Shown here: in pieces, positions 7,780 through 16,650 of the stretch
Layout: each line of letters begins with the position of its first letter
How positions within the stretch are numbered: the first letter of the stretch is position 1
Assembly: GCA_000940995.1 (NCBI GenBank)
Contig: CP005974.1
Location: forward strand, 1,240,001-1,304,000
Length of the DNA: 64,000 nucleotides
Direction: 5' to 3'
DNA from: Photobacterium gaetbulicola Gung47
Lineage (GTDB): Bacteria; Pseudomonadota; Gammaproteobacteria; Enterobacterales; Vibrionaceae
Notes under the pieces: model-generated
The model's input: only the letters and a program-made list of their open reading frames with translations
Database searches by the model: none
What the model was told of the DNA's origin: nothing
Made by a program: the position numbers and the translations under genes

Positions 7780-8718
7780 TCAGGGTGCCGGCTGGCACGG
7801 GTTGACCTCTATCGTGAGATGGCTAAGTTTATCGAATTCTGCCAGCAATTGCTTGTATTCCATAGCGGATCTGGGGTGGTGGGTAACCAGCGATATCATG
7901 GCCGCATAATGGTCGGCACTGACTTTCCAGATGTGGATATCACTAACTTTGCTATCCGCTTCATTCTCAAGGGCCGCGATAATTTTTTGCTGGTAGTTAG
8001 GGTCAATATTGCCGTCGAGCAGGATCGGGCTGGTTTGCTTCATCAACCCCCATGCCCAGCGGGTAATAATGACCGCACCGACCATCCCCATAACGGCATC
8101 CAGCCAGTCGTAGCCGAGGTATTTACCAAACAGTAGGGCCACAATAGCCAACAGCGAGGTGAGGGCGTCAGCCAAGACATGGAAATAGGCGGCACGCAGA
8201 TTATGGTCGTGGTTATGGCTGTGGTCGTGCGTGTGGCCGTGGTGGTGCCCATGATCATCGTGGCTGTGGCCGTGCAGCAGGAAGACACTGATGATGTTGA
8301 CCACCAAACCAATCAGGGCCACCAGAATAGCTTCATTGAACTGAATGGGCTGCGGGGAGAACAGGCGCTGAAATGACTCAACCAGCATCAGCAAAGCGAC
8401 CAGGCCAAGAGCGATGGCGCTGGTGAAGCCGCCGAGCACGCTGACTTTGCCGGTACCGAATGAGAAGGCCGGGTTGCTGGCATGCTTGCGGGCATAGCGG
8501 TAGGCAAACAGGGTGATCAGGAAAGCCGCCGCATGGGTACCCATGTGCCAACCATCCGCCAGCAGCGCCATCGAGCCAAAAAGTGTGCCTGCGGTGATTT
8601 CTGCCACCATGGTAACCATGGTCAGCCCGAGTACCCAGAGTGTCCGCCTTTCGCCCTGATGGTTGAGTGAGACAAAGTCATGGCTGTGTTGCCATTGCTG
8701 CAAATTCTCGCTGTGCAT
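7780..8718 (-). CDS. dmeF: CDF-family divalent metal exporter (DmeF-like)
   Basis: A 312-residue cation diffusion facilitator with six predicted membrane helices. The metal site is formed by DGWHMGTH (Asp55 and His58 on helix 2) and HVLADAL (His180 and Asp184 on helix 5), the pattern of the DmeF branch that exports cobalt, nickel or zinc in exchange for protons. The loop between helices 4 and 5 (residues 149-172) is very rich in histidine, alternating HGH, HDH and HTH. A C-terminal cytoplasmic domain (about 225-305) follows. It is cotranscribed with the downstream marR-like gene. Confidence 0.9.
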   Translation of the reverse strand: MHSENLQQWQHSHDFVSLNHQGERRTLWVLGLTMVTMVAEITAGTLFGSMALLADGWHMGTHAAAFLITLFAYRYARKHASNPAFSFGTGKVSVLGGFTSAIALGLVALLMLVESFQRLFSPQPIQFNEAILVALIGLVVNIISVFLLHGHSHDDHGHHHGHTHDHSHNHDHNLRAAYFHVLADALTSLLAIVALLFGKYLGYDWLDAVMGMVGAVIITRWAWGLMKQTSPILLDGNIDPNYQQKIIAALENEADSKVSDIHIWKVSADHYAAMISLVTHHPRSAMEYKQLLAEFDKLSHLTIEVNPCQPAP

Positions 8719-8743
8719 GAGTATTTTCCTGATTGGTGTAAGC

Positions 8744-8790
8744 TATTTTGTTTGAAGTTTATATATTTTGTTTGAAGTTTATATATTTTG
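8744..8790. repeat. 20-bp direct repeat upstream of dmeF
   Basis: The unit TATTTTGTTTGAAGTTTATA occurs at 8744-8763 and 8764-8783, with seven bases of a third copy at 8784-8790. It contains the TTTGAA half-site seen in the adjacent palindromes, so it may be an extended repressor-binding array, or a recent duplication in the dmeF leader. Confidence 0.7.
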
Positions 8791-8836
8791 ATTGTCAATG
8801 TATTTTGTGATCATATAGTTTGAAAGTCAAAGTATA
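8788..8836. promoter_or_regulatory. Two operator-like palindromes upstream of dmeF-marR
   Basis: TATAGTTTGA-AAG-TCAAAGTATA (8814-8836) is a 10-3-10 inverted repeat with one mismatch, and TTGA-TTG-TCAA (8788-8798) has the same TTGA/TCAA core and 3-base centre. This is the size and symmetry of MarR-family operators, and they lie directly upstream of an operon that ends in a MarR regulator. Confidence 0.55.
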
Positions 8837-8840
8837 TTGA

Positions 8841-8882
8841 GAGGTGAGAGGTGAGAGGTGAGAGGTGAGAGGTGAGAGGTGA
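8841..8882. repeat. Six tandem copies of GAGGTGA
   Basis: A 7-bp simple repeat in six perfect copies followed by a partial GAGG. It lies between the dmeF control region and the end of cueP. Copy number is likely to vary between strains. Confidence 0.9.
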
Positions 8883-8950
8883 GAGGAGCATAGAAGAAAC
8901 CCTGCAGAGTGATAGTCTGCAGGGGGGGGACTATAGCGTGATGATGCTTT

Positions 8951-9481
8951 CTAGATTAGCTGCATAGTGGTGATACAGGTACGGCTGTTACCTTCGGTGC
9001 TCAGTACTTCCGTCGCGGTTTTGCCTTGGTAGGTGAAGGTGAACTGGTAGCGGCCATTTTTTGGCATCCAGAAATCAATGAATCCGTCTTGCTGGGTTTT
9101 TACCATGCCAGACTGAACCACTTCGTTAGTCTGGGTATCTTTGATTTCGACCATCATCGCTTTGTTGACCATTTCTCCCTGGCAGCCTGTCGGGACATGG
9201 AAGGTGCAGCCATGGGTCACCTGTTCGTATGGCGCAATGGAGAGCAGGAATTCATCGTCGATCGCTACCCTTGCTTTTGTACCGTCGGTAAACTCGGCGT
9301 GAATAGCATCCGGCATGACTTTTACGCTTGCCTCGCCCGTTCGGTGCCACTGATGGGACTGCTCGAGTGCCTGCTGTGGGGAAAGCGCCGCGAAAGCTTG
9401 TGCATCAACACTTGCCATTGCCTGGCCACCGCCTAGCGCGAGAAGGAGGGTAGGTATTAGGTATTTCATAGCCTGTTCCAT
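8951..9481 (-). CDS. cueP: CueP-like periplasmic copper-binding protein
   Basis: A 176-residue protein with a cleavable signal peptide (MKYLIPTLLLALGGGQAMAS after four extra residues). The mature part resembles Salmonella CueP: SIAPYEQVTHGC, TGCQGEM, GFIDFWMPKNG and a C-terminal RTCITTMQL. The three conserved cysteines (Cys92, Cys100, Cys169) are the copper ligands in that family. CueP holds copper in the periplasm and delivers it to partner proteins. It is the last gene of the copper operon, 4 bases after the cupredoxin stop. The true start may be the ATG at 9469, four codons in. Confidence 0.85.
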   Translation of the reverse strand: MEQAMKYLIPTLLLALGGGQAMASVDAQAFAALSPQQALEQSHQWHRTGEASVKVMPDAIHAEFTDGTKARVAIDDEFLLSIAPYEQVTHGCTFHVPTGCQGEMVNKAMMVEIKDTQTNEVVQSGMVKTQQDGFIDFWMPKNGRYQFTFTYQGKTATEVLSTEGNSRTCITTMQLI

Positions 9482-9485
9482 ATCG

Positions 9486-9983
9486 TTATTTCAAAATGGT
9501 ATTACGCTTCATGCCCGCCTCTGAATGGCCGGGAATGTTGCAGGAAAATTCGACAAAGTTCTGCCCCATGAAGTGCCATCCCATTTCCGTGGTTTCACCA
9601 GGGGCCAGGGTGATGGTGGTGCCGTCATGGTGCTCCATATTTGGCATGGCCTGCATCATTTCACGGTGCTTGGCTTGTTCATCGATGCTGCCGATGGAAA
9701 ATTCATGGGGAAGCTGGCCTTTATTGGTTACTACGAACCGCACCACATCCCCTTGTTTGATGGCCAAACTTGGCTCGAATTGCATTTTCATGTCATCAGT
9801 CAGTACGACCTGATAGGTCTGGCTTGCTTGAGAGGCGGGGGCTGGCATGCCGACGGCCGAGGCCATGGCACCGTGACCAGACATGGCGCCATGCCCGTCA
9901 TGTTGGTGGGCATGATCGCCTGCAGCAAGAGCAAACGGTGTTGTGACTAGCAGAGCTAGCGAAAGAGCAAGATTTAATTTCAT
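9486..9983 (-). CDS. Periplasmic cupredoxin
   Basis: A 165-residue secreted blue-copper-type protein. A signal peptide (MKLNLALSLALLVTTPFALA) is followed by a His/Met-rich stretch (DHAHQHDGHG, MSGHG) and a cupredoxin fold at about residues 55-165. All four type-1 copper ligands are visible: His93 in LPHEF, then Cys148, His153 and Met158 in SCNIPGHSEAGM. It probably carries copper between periplasmic partners and the Cus pump. Three ATG codons overlap at the start; I chose the third because AAGGA then sits at proper spacing. Confidence 0.88.
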   Translation of the reverse strand: MKLNLALSLALLVTTPFALAAGDHAHQHDGHGAMSGHGAMASAVGMPAPASQASQTYQVVLTDDMKMQFEPSLAIKQGDVVRFVVTNKGQLPHEFSIGSIDEQAKHREMMQAMPNMEHHDGTTITLAPGETTEMGWHFMGQNFVEFSCNIPGHSEAGMKRNTILK

Positions 9984-10028
9984 CATCATTCCTTACCCGG
10001 TGCAGGACACCGGGAAAATGGGCTATTG

Positions 10029-13000
10029 TTATTTCGTTAGTTTGTAGCTAAAGCGTTTCCAAAGTTGGAAAGAGGCCGGCAATACCACCAGGGTTAATAG
10101 CAGAGCTGACGACATCCCACCAATCATTGGCGCGGCGATGCGCTGCATGACTTCGGAGCCGGTGCCAGAGCCATACATGATCGGTATCAGGCCGATGATC
10201 ACGGTAGAAACGGTCATCATGATTGGCCGCACCCGCAAGCCGGCTCCTTCCATAATTGCCTGGTTGAGTGTGTCGAGCGTCAGCGGTTGGTTGGTATGCT
10301 CGGCTTCTTCCAGCTGGTATTTCCAGGCCTGGTTGAGGTAGACCAGCATAATGACGCCGATCTCGACTGCGACACCGGCCAGTGCAATGAAGCCAACGCC
10401 TACAGCGATCGAAAAGTTATAGCCCAGCCATTCCATCAGCCAGATGCCGCCGACCATTGCCAGCGGCAGGGTACCCATGATGATCATTACCTCACCGACA
10501 CGGCGGAAGCTGAGGTAGAGCAGCATCATGATGATGGCTATCGTGGCGGGGACGACGACGGTTAGCCGGGCTTTGGCCCGCTCCATGTATTCGTATTGGC
10601 CTGACCACACCAGAGAGTAGCCCGCAGGCAGCTCAAGTTGTCCGGCAACAACTTGTTGGGCGTCCTTAACGTAAGAGCCGAGATCACGGCCGTCGATGTC
10701 GATAAAGACCCAGCCATTGGGGCGGGCGTTTTCTGTCTTGATCATCGGTGGACCATCCTCGAAGCGGATATCGGCCACATCAGCCAGTGCAATTCGGGCA
10801 CCGTTGGGGGTAACCAAGGGTAGGTTACGCAATTTATCCAACGAATCTCGGTAGCTCTGTGGGTAACGGACGTTGATCGGGTAGCGCTCCAGCCCCTCGA
10901 CCGACTCCCCGACATTCATGCCGCCGACAGCGGTGCTGATCACCTGCTGGATATCACGGATATTGAGGCCGTAACGGGCGGCTTCTCGGCGTTTGATATC
11001 CATGGTGATATAGCGGCCGCCGGCGACCCGCTCGGCATAGACAGATGCCGTGCCTTCAACTTCTTGCAGCAAGGTTTCCAGCTGGGCACCAATCTGTTCA
11101 ATTTGCTTGAGATCTGGGCCGGCAATTTTGACTCCAATCGGGGTTTTGATACCGGTTGCCAGCATGTCGATGCGGGTTTTTATCGGCATCACCCAGGCAT
11201 TGGTCAGGCCCGGGAATTGGATCAAGTTATCTAGCTCTCGGCGCAAACTGTCTGTCGTTACCCCTTCTCGCCATTGCTCTTTGGGTTTGAGTTGGATAAT
11301 AGTTTCGATCATGGTTAAAGGAGCCGGGTCAGTGGCAGTTTCCGCCCGGCCGATTTTGCCCCAAACCGTTTTTACTTCGGGGATAGTCTTGATCAGCTTG
11401 TCGGTTTGCTGCAGCAGTTCGCGCGCCTTGCCGATAGAGATGCCCGGATAGGTCGTTGGCATGTACATCAAATCGCCTTCATCCAGCGGCGGTATGAATT
11501 CGCTGCCCATTTTTTGGACCGGGTAATAGGCGGACGCCATCAGCGCCAGGGCAATGACAATCACCGTTTTGGGGAAGGCCAGGCTGAAATTGAGCAATGG
11601 GCGATAGAGAGCTATCACCAAGCGGTTGATCGGGTTCTTGTGTTCGGGCAAGACATTGCCACGGATCAGGTAGCCCATCAGCACCGGCACTAGGGTGATC
11701 GCCAAGCCAGCAGCCGCTGCCATGGCGTAGGTTTTGGTGAAGGCCAATGGCGAGAACATCTTGCCCTCTTGCCCTTCCAAGGCAAATACGGGTACAAAGC
11801 TCAGGGTGATGATGATCAGCGAGAAAAACAGCGGTGCACCGACCTCTTCTGCCGCACGGCTGATCACCTGCCAACGGTTTTCATCGTTGAGCGGGGTTCT
11901 TTCGATATGCTTGTGCACGTTCTCGATCATCACGATGGCACCATCGACCATGGCACCGATCGCAATCGCAATGCCGCCCAGTGACATGATATTGGCGTTG
12001 ATCCCCTGCCAGTGCATGATGATAAACGCCGACAAGATGCCTATCGGCAGACTGATCATAACCACTAGCGACGAGCGGAAGTGGAACAAGAACAGGGCGC
12101 AGACAATGGCAACGACAATGAACTCTTCGATGAGTTTTTCGTACAGATTCTTTACCGCGCTGTCGATCAGGCCCGAACGGTCATAGGTGGTGACGATCTC
12201 CACGCCATCGGGCAAGCTCCGTTCAAGATCGGCTAGTTTGTCTTTCACGTTGCCGATGACCTGCTGGGCGTTTTCGCCAAAGCGCATCACGACAACCCCG
12301 CCAACGGCTTCGCCCTCGCCGTTGAGCTCAGAGATCCCGCGCCGCATTTGCGGGCCGAGGTTGATATCGGCAATATCGCCCAGTAACAACGGCGTGCCCT
12401 TGTCCGTGACTTTCAACGGCAGGTTTTTAAGATCGTCTATGCTGGAGACGTAGCCGGTTGCCCTGACCATATGCTCGGCTTCAGCCAGTTCAACCACCGA
12501 GGCACCAGCTTCCTGGTTACCGGCCTGAATCGCCATGTTGACCTGTTGGAGTGTCAGGTTGTAGGCACGTAGCTTGTTCGGATCAATCTGAACTTGATAT
12601 TGCTTGACCATCCCGCCAACAGTGACTATTTCCGATACGCCTTCAACGGTTTGCAGTTCGTATTTCAGGAACCAGTCCTGCAGGCTTCTCAGCTCGCTGA
12701 GATCATGCTGGCCGCTTTTGTCGACCAGGACATAGCTGTAAATCCAGCCCACACCGGTGGCATCGGGGCCCAGTGTCGGCTTGGCACTGTCCGGTAGGTT
12801 GGGGGCAACCTGGCTGAGATACTCCAGTACCCGCGAACGCGCCCAGTACATGTCGGTATCATCGTTGAAGATGATATAGACATAGGAATCACCAAAGAAG
12901 GAATAGCCGCGAACGGTTTCCGCCCCCGGTACCGCCAGCATGGCGGTGGTCAGCGGGTAGGTGACTTGATCTTCTACTACCTGAGGCGCTTGGCCCGGGT

Positions 13001-13157
13001 AGCTGGTTTTGATGATAACCTGCACGTCAGACAGGTCAGGTATTGCATCAATCGGGGTGCGCTTGAGGCTGTATATACCGGATGCAATTAAAAAAGCGGT
13101 GGCAACCAATACCAAAAAACGGTTCTGGATAGACCAACGGATCACGGCACTGATCAT
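10029..13157 (-). CDS. cusA: CusA-type copper/silver RND efflux pump
   Basis: A 1042-residue heavy-metal-efflux RND transporter, normal full length. It shows the N-terminal TPIDAIPDLSDVQV signature, the periplasmic DATGVGWIYSY segment, transmembrane helix 4 with the proton-relay motif GAMVDGAIVMIEN, the EFIPPLDEGDLMYMPTT motif and the C-terminal VAVEIGVIMLVYL helix. Methionine-rich periplasmic segments agree with Cu(I)/Ag(I). It forms the tripartite pump with CusB and CusC, using the proton gradient. Its start overlaps the cusB stop by four bases (ATGA), so the two are translationally coupled. Confidence 0.95.
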   Translation of the reverse strand: MISAVIRWSIQNRFLVLVATAFLIASGIYSLKRTPIDAIPDLSDVQVIIKTSYPGQAPQVVEDQVTYPLTTAMLAVPGAETVRGYSFFGDSYVYIIFNDDTDMYWARSRVLEYLSQVAPNLPDSAKPTLGPDATGVGWIYSYVLVDKSGQHDLSELRSLQDWFLKYELQTVEGVSEIVTVGGMVKQYQVQIDPNKLRAYNLTLQQVNMAIQAGNQEAGASVVELAEAEHMVRATGYVSSIDDLKNLPLKVTDKGTPLLLGDIADINLGPQMRRGISELNGEGEAVGGVVVMRFGENAQQVIGNVKDKLADLERSLPDGVEIVTTYDRSGLIDSAVKNLYEKLIEEFIVVAIVCALFLFHFRSSLVVMISLPIGILSAFIIMHWQGINANIMSLGGIAIAIGAMVDGAIVMIENVHKHIERTPLNDENRWQVISRAAEEVGAPLFFSLIIITLSFVPVFALEGQEGKMFSPLAFTKTYAMAAAAGLAITLVPVLMGYLIRGNVLPEHKNPINRLVIALYRPLLNFSLAFPKTVIVIALALMASAYYPVQKMGSEFIPPLDEGDLMYMPTTYPGISIGKARELLQQTDKLIKTIPEVKTVWGKIGRAETATDPAPLTMIETIIQLKPKEQWREGVTTDSLRRELDNLIQFPGLTNAWVMPIKTRIDMLATGIKTPIGVKIAGPDLKQIEQIGAQLETLLQEVEGTASVYAERVAGGRYITMDIKRREAARYGLNIRDIQQVISTAVGGMNVGESVEGLERYPINVRYPQSYRDSLDKLRNLPLVTPNGARIALADVADIRFEDGPPMIKTENARPNGWVFIDIDGRDLGSYVKDAQQVVAGQLELPAGYSLVWSGQYEYMERAKARLTVVVPATIAIIMMLLYLSFRRVGEVMIIMGTLPLAMVGGIWLMEWLGYNFSIAVGVGFIALAGVAVEIGVIMLVYLNQAWKYQLEEAEHTNQPLTLDTLNQAIMEGAGLRVRPIMMTVSTVIIGLIPIMYGSGTGSEVMQRIAAPMIGGMSSALLLTLVVLPASFQLWKRFSYKLTK

Positions 13158-14740
13158 TGTTCAGCCTCCTCCATTGCCGGCACCTGTGGCGGGTGGTCCA
13201 TGGTGCTGTGGTCCATGGTGCTGTGGTCCATGGTGCTATGGTCCATGGTGCTATGGTCCATGTTGGTGCTAGAGTGCGCCTCATCCGCTTGTATCTCTGA
13301 CAGGGTGTACTGGCCACTGTCTTGCTTAGTAATTAGAAATCGCACCGACTGGCCGCCGACAAACTGGCTCAGATCACTGTCGTCACTTACCGTGAAATCC
13401 ATAGTCATTGCGGGCCAGCCCCATTCAGGAATTGGCGGGTGTTCCAGGGTCAGCATTTTGTGATCCGGCATAATGTTTCGAATCACTCCTGTTGTTTGCA
13501 CCTGGCTGACGGGTTCGGTCGGGATATGAGTATTGATCCTATTGAGATCAGCGTTTTGGCTCGATTCCGAATCAATCATAAAGTGGGCAGAAGTGACGAT
13601 GGCGTCATTAAGATCCAGGCCATCCAGAACTTCGACCATGCCGGCCGCCGTCCGCCCGGTTTCGATGCGCACGGTGCGGTATTTGCCATCACCTGCAGCT
13701 AGGACGACCCGTGACATATTGCCGGAGCGGATCACCGCTTGCTCAGGCACGACCAGCACCGACTCCTTGGTCTGCGGGATCAGGGTCAGGTTGGCAAACA
13801 TGTTGGGCTTGAGGTTGGCCTCACGGTTGCTGAACTTGAGTCGTACCCTCAAGGTGCGGGTGGCGGGGTCGAGGATCGGGTAGATGTAGTCAACTTTGCC
13901 CTGCCAGTTTTTGCCCGGCAAGGCATCAACCCACATTGTGGCCTCAGCTCCGGGGGTGATCCAGTGGGCCTGGCGCTCGAAGACTTCGGCATCAACCCAA
14001 ACATCAGATAGAGAGCCGCCGCTGATCACGGTTTGCTGCGGCGACAAGTAAGCACCGTTACGGATATTGAGCGTCGCAATCACACCATCAGCCGGTGCTT
14101 TTATCGCAATGTACTGGCGGGTTTTGCCGCGGCGGAGAATGTCGTTGATCTGGCCGTTATCCACGCCCAGCGAGCGCAGGCGGTCTTTGGCTCCATTAAC
14201 CAGGGCTGCTTTGCCCATCCGTTTGGCATTGAGCAGCTCTTCCTGCGCCCTCACGAGATCTGGCGAGTAAACTTCAAACAGAACCTGTCCGGCAAGCACG
14301 CGCTCACCAATGGCATTGACACTGAGGTTTTTGATCCAGCCGCTGACACGACTGTTTATTTGCCACAGCTGACTCTCATCAAAGTTGACGTAGCCGACGC
14401 TATCAATTTTCGGCGCCAGTTTCTGGCGTTTAACTTGGGTCGTTTTGACACCGAGATTATTTTCGACCGCAGGGCTGATCGTAACGGTACCTGCCGGATC
14501 ATTACTGCCACCGGTAAGATCTTCTTCATAGACCGGGATCAAGTCCATCCCCATGGGGGATTTGCCCGGCTTGTCTCGCTTGTAGTTCGGATCCATAGGA
14601 GCCACCCAGTAAAGTGGCTCATTGCTGGCAGCGTCATTGCTCTTGCTTGATTGCCCATCGGAAAAATAGCCGTTCGCAACGTACCCTAGGGCGCCGCCGA
14701 TGGCGAGAGCGATGAAGGCGATGGAAAATGCGTTTTTCAT
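13154..14740 (-). CDS. cusB: CusB-type adaptor fused to a CusF domain with a His/Met repeat tail
   Basis: A 528-residue membrane-fusion protein, longer than E. coli CusB (about 407). Order of parts: N-terminal membrane anchor (residues 4-24); a heavy-metal-binding motif (YWVAPMDPNYKR to SPMGMDLIP, about 43-72); the adaptor barrel, lipoyl and hairpin domains (about 85-400); then a CusF-like domain (about 420-495) with copper ligands visible in LEHPP and WGWPAMTMDF (His, Trp and two Met). The tail carries five MDH units spaced five residues apart (MDHSTMDHST...), encoded by near-identical 15-base repeats at 13197-13262. The fusion places the CusF chaperone permanently on the adaptor. Confidence 0.92.
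   Translation of the reverse strand: MKNAFSIAFIALAIGGALGYVANGYFSDGQSSKSNDAASNEPLYWVAPMDPNYKRDKPGKSPMGMDLIPVYEEDLTGGSNDPAGTVTISPAVENNLGVKTTQVKRQKLAPKIDSVGYVNFDESQLWQINSRVSGWIKNLSVNAIGERVLAGQVLFEVYSPDLVRAQEELLNAKRMGKAALVNGAKDRLRSLGVDNGQINDILRRGKTRQYIAIKAPADGVIATLNIRNGAYLSPQQTVISGGSLSDVWVDAEVFERQAHWITPGAEATMWVDALPGKNWQGKVDYIYPILDPATRTLRVRLKFSNREANLKPNMFANLTLIPQTKESVLVVPEQAVIRSGNMSRVVLAAGDGKYRTVRIETGRTAAGMVEVLDGLDLNDAIVTSAHFMIDSESSQNADLNRINTHIPTEPVSQVQTTGVIRNIMPDHKMLTLEHPPIPEWGWPAMTMDFTVSDDSDLSQFVGGQSVRFLITKQDSGQYTLSEIQADEAHSSTNMDHSTMDHSTMDHSTMDHSTMDHPPQVPAMEEAEQ
13197..13262. repeat. 15-bp coding tandem repeat in cusB
   Basis: About four and a half copies of a 15-base unit (on the + strand GGTGCTGTGGTCCAT, some copies with A for G) encode the MDHST repeats of the CusB tail. 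Copies are almost identical at DNA level, so recent expansion or variable copy number is likely. Confidence 0.85.
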
Positions 14741-14748
14741 GTTAACCC

Positions 14749-16047
14749 TTAATATTTGTTCAGCAGGTAAGCCAAGGTGTTATTTGCTTGTTGTAAGTCG
14801 GCGGCAAGACGCGCTTGTTCCAGCTCAATAGCCAGCTCTTCGCTGGCCGCGCGGATGTATTCATCCAGCTGGCTGGTATTGTTCTGGTAGCCGCGTTCGA
14901 TGGCTTGGGTTTTTTCCTTGGCTTGCTTTAGTAACATTGAGCGGTAACGAACCAGTCGCTGCTCAATGTTGTCTCTATCTATTGCCGCTGCGCTAACTTG
15001 GGCATGCATTTGTTTGAGCGCTAAGTCTCGCTGGGTGCGGGCTGCCCCCACCTGATGCTGGGCGGCAGACAGCTTTTTGTCTTGGCGCTTTTCTGTGAAC
15101 AAAGGGAGATCCATAGTGACGAAGGCGCTGACCAAGTCCGGCGCCGGAGAGCCGTCCATCCGATCGGCCTGGCGGTAGGCATACATGACTTCGACACCAA
15201 ACTGGGGCTGATAGGACTCGTTCGCTAACTCGACACCGGTTTCGCTACTTTTGATCAATTCATCGGTGACCTGAATACGGGGATGGGCGGCAAGGGCCTG
15301 ATAGTGATCTCGCGGTGAGTTGGTAAAGTAATCTTGCAAGGCCTGCCACTTAGGGTAAGTTGTCGCTTTGACCTGCCAGGCCTGTTCACCAAGCCACTCT
15401 GAGAGCTGGGCCCGCAGACGCTGCTGCATTTGTCGGTTTGATTGGAGCTGCTCGTCAACCTTGCTGACTTGAAGTTCGGCCTGAATCAAATCCTGTGCTT
15501 GGCTAACACCTACACCATAGTTGGTGCTGAGATAGCGGGTAAGCTCACGGAACAGCGCTTGGTTTTGCTTCATCAGTGAGTAGCTTTGATCAAGGTAGGC
15601 CAGCTCTATCCAGGCGCTAGTGATTGCCTGAGTGACATCCAGTCGGCGGACATCGGCCTGCTTGCGTACACTACCGGCCTGCTGCTGGCTCTGTTTGTGC
15701 TGTAGAGACAAGCTATTGCCTCGGCCAAACTGCTGCATGAGACCGACTGAAATATTGGTCATGGGATCCTCATCGAAAGCAAAGCTATCGACAGGTAGCC
15801 CGTTGACGCCCATTCTCAGCTTTGGATCCATCAATTGGCTGTTGGCTACCCCCATTTCGCTGATCGTGTCAGCCTGAAATTGGATTTGCTGCTGGGCGAC
15901 ATCATGTTCGATAGCCCAGTTGATCAGCGTATTCAAGCTCGATGGCTTGTGAGCAGTATTGGCAGGGAGGTTGCTGCCCCATGAGTTTGTGGCTAACCCC
16001 ATGAGCGACACCATAGCTAATGCCCGGTAAATCGTGTTTTTTTGCAT
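14749..16047 (-). CDS. cusC: TolC-type outer-membrane factor (CusC-like)
   Basis: A 432-residue outer-membrane efflux protein. A signal peptide (MQKNTIYRALAMVSLMGLAT to about residue 25) is followed by two TolC-like repeats rich in heptads (for example QVSKVDEQLQSNRQMQQRLR and YQNNTSQLDEYIRAASEELA). There is no lipobox cysteine after the signal, unlike E. coli CusC. It provides the exit duct for the CusBA pump. It ends 8 bases before cusB. A GTG four codons upstream is a possible alternative start. Confidence 0.88.
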   Translation of the reverse strand: MQKNTIYRALAMVSLMGLATNSWGSNLPANTAHKPSSLNTLINWAIEHDVAQQQIQFQADTISEMGVANSQLMDPKLRMGVNGLPVDSFAFDEDPMTNISVGLMQQFGRGNSLSLQHKQSQQQAGSVRKQADVRRLDVTQAITSAWIELAYLDQSYSLMKQNQALFRELTRYLSTNYGVGVSQAQDLIQAELQVSKVDEQLQSNRQMQQRLRAQLSEWLGEQAWQVKATTYPKWQALQDYFTNSPRDHYQALAAHPRIQVTDELIKSSETGVELANESYQPQFGVEVMYAYRQADRMDGSPAPDLVSAFVTMDLPLFTEKRQDKKLSAAQHQVGAARTQRDLALKQMHAQVSAAAIDRDNIEQRLVRYRSMLLKQAKEKTQAIERGYQNNTSQLDEYIRAASEELAIELEQARLAADLQQANNTLAYLLNKY

Positions 16048-16122
16048 GTATTTATTCACTTATTCGACATTGATAACGACTGGGTAGCGAAAGCCATATA
16101 CCCAGTGGTGGCAAAGTACGAA

Positions 16123-16614
16123 TCAGTGAATGGGAGGGCGTAGGCTGTTCTCGATACGCGAAATCGGCGTACTTACCAATAAACGCAGCGGCGCAGCTTG
16201 GTCGGAAAATGCGGGTTGAGAGAGGTAGAAAATCGGCAGGGCTGAGTACTGGCAATGACTGCTGTTACAGCTCTTGCAATGGTTGGTATCGCCGTTATTG
16301 TCACAGTGGCTACCATCGGTCATGGTTTTATCATTGCAGTTTTCGCAATGAAGGGGGGCCTGATGGTTAGCATGACTGTCAACGGAGCTCTCGGCTGGTA
16401 CTGGAGCGTGATGCCCGGCATGTCCGTCGGTTGGATGATGGGCAGTGCTGGCTTGACGGGCTTGGCTGTTCTCTCTGGTTTGATGAGGGGCTGAAGAGTC
16501 AGTGTCCGCTGGTATTGGATGACCAGGCATAGCAAAAACCGGGTTGATAATCAGGCTTGTTATCAACACCAGAAGTAATGCCAGCAAATTGTACGGTCTG
16601 CGCAAGGTCATCAT
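16123..16614 (-). CDS. His/Cys-rich periplasmic protein, first gene of copper operon
   Basis: I do not recognise a named family. The 163-residue product has a signal peptide (residues about 1-28, ending PVFA). The mature part has a low-complexity His-rich section (QASTAHHPTDGHAGHHAPV, SHANHQAP) and then a compact six-cysteine segment at about residues 92-125: HCENC, SHC, HCKSC and SSHC motifs. These look like metal-binding CxxC pairs. As the first gene after a CueR-type promoter, it is probably a periplasmic copper buffer or chaperone. The gene is 75 bases upstream of cusC. Confidence 0.75.
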   Translation of the reverse strand: MMTLRRPYNLLALLLVLITSLIINPVFAMPGHPIPADTDSSAPHQTRENSQARQASTAHHPTDGHAGHHAPVPAESSVDSHANHQAPLHCENCNDKTMTDGSHCDNNGDTNHCKSCNSSHCQYSALPIFYLSQPAFSDQAAPLRLLVSTPISRIENSLRPPIH

Positions 16615-16650
16615 GTAACAGCTAGAAATTATTAGTATCCAATTGTTACA

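Noticed and set aside
14033..14650. A 205-codon open frame antisense to cusB
   Set aside because: It is the mirror of a well-supported coding gene with no ribosome site and no recognisable protein.
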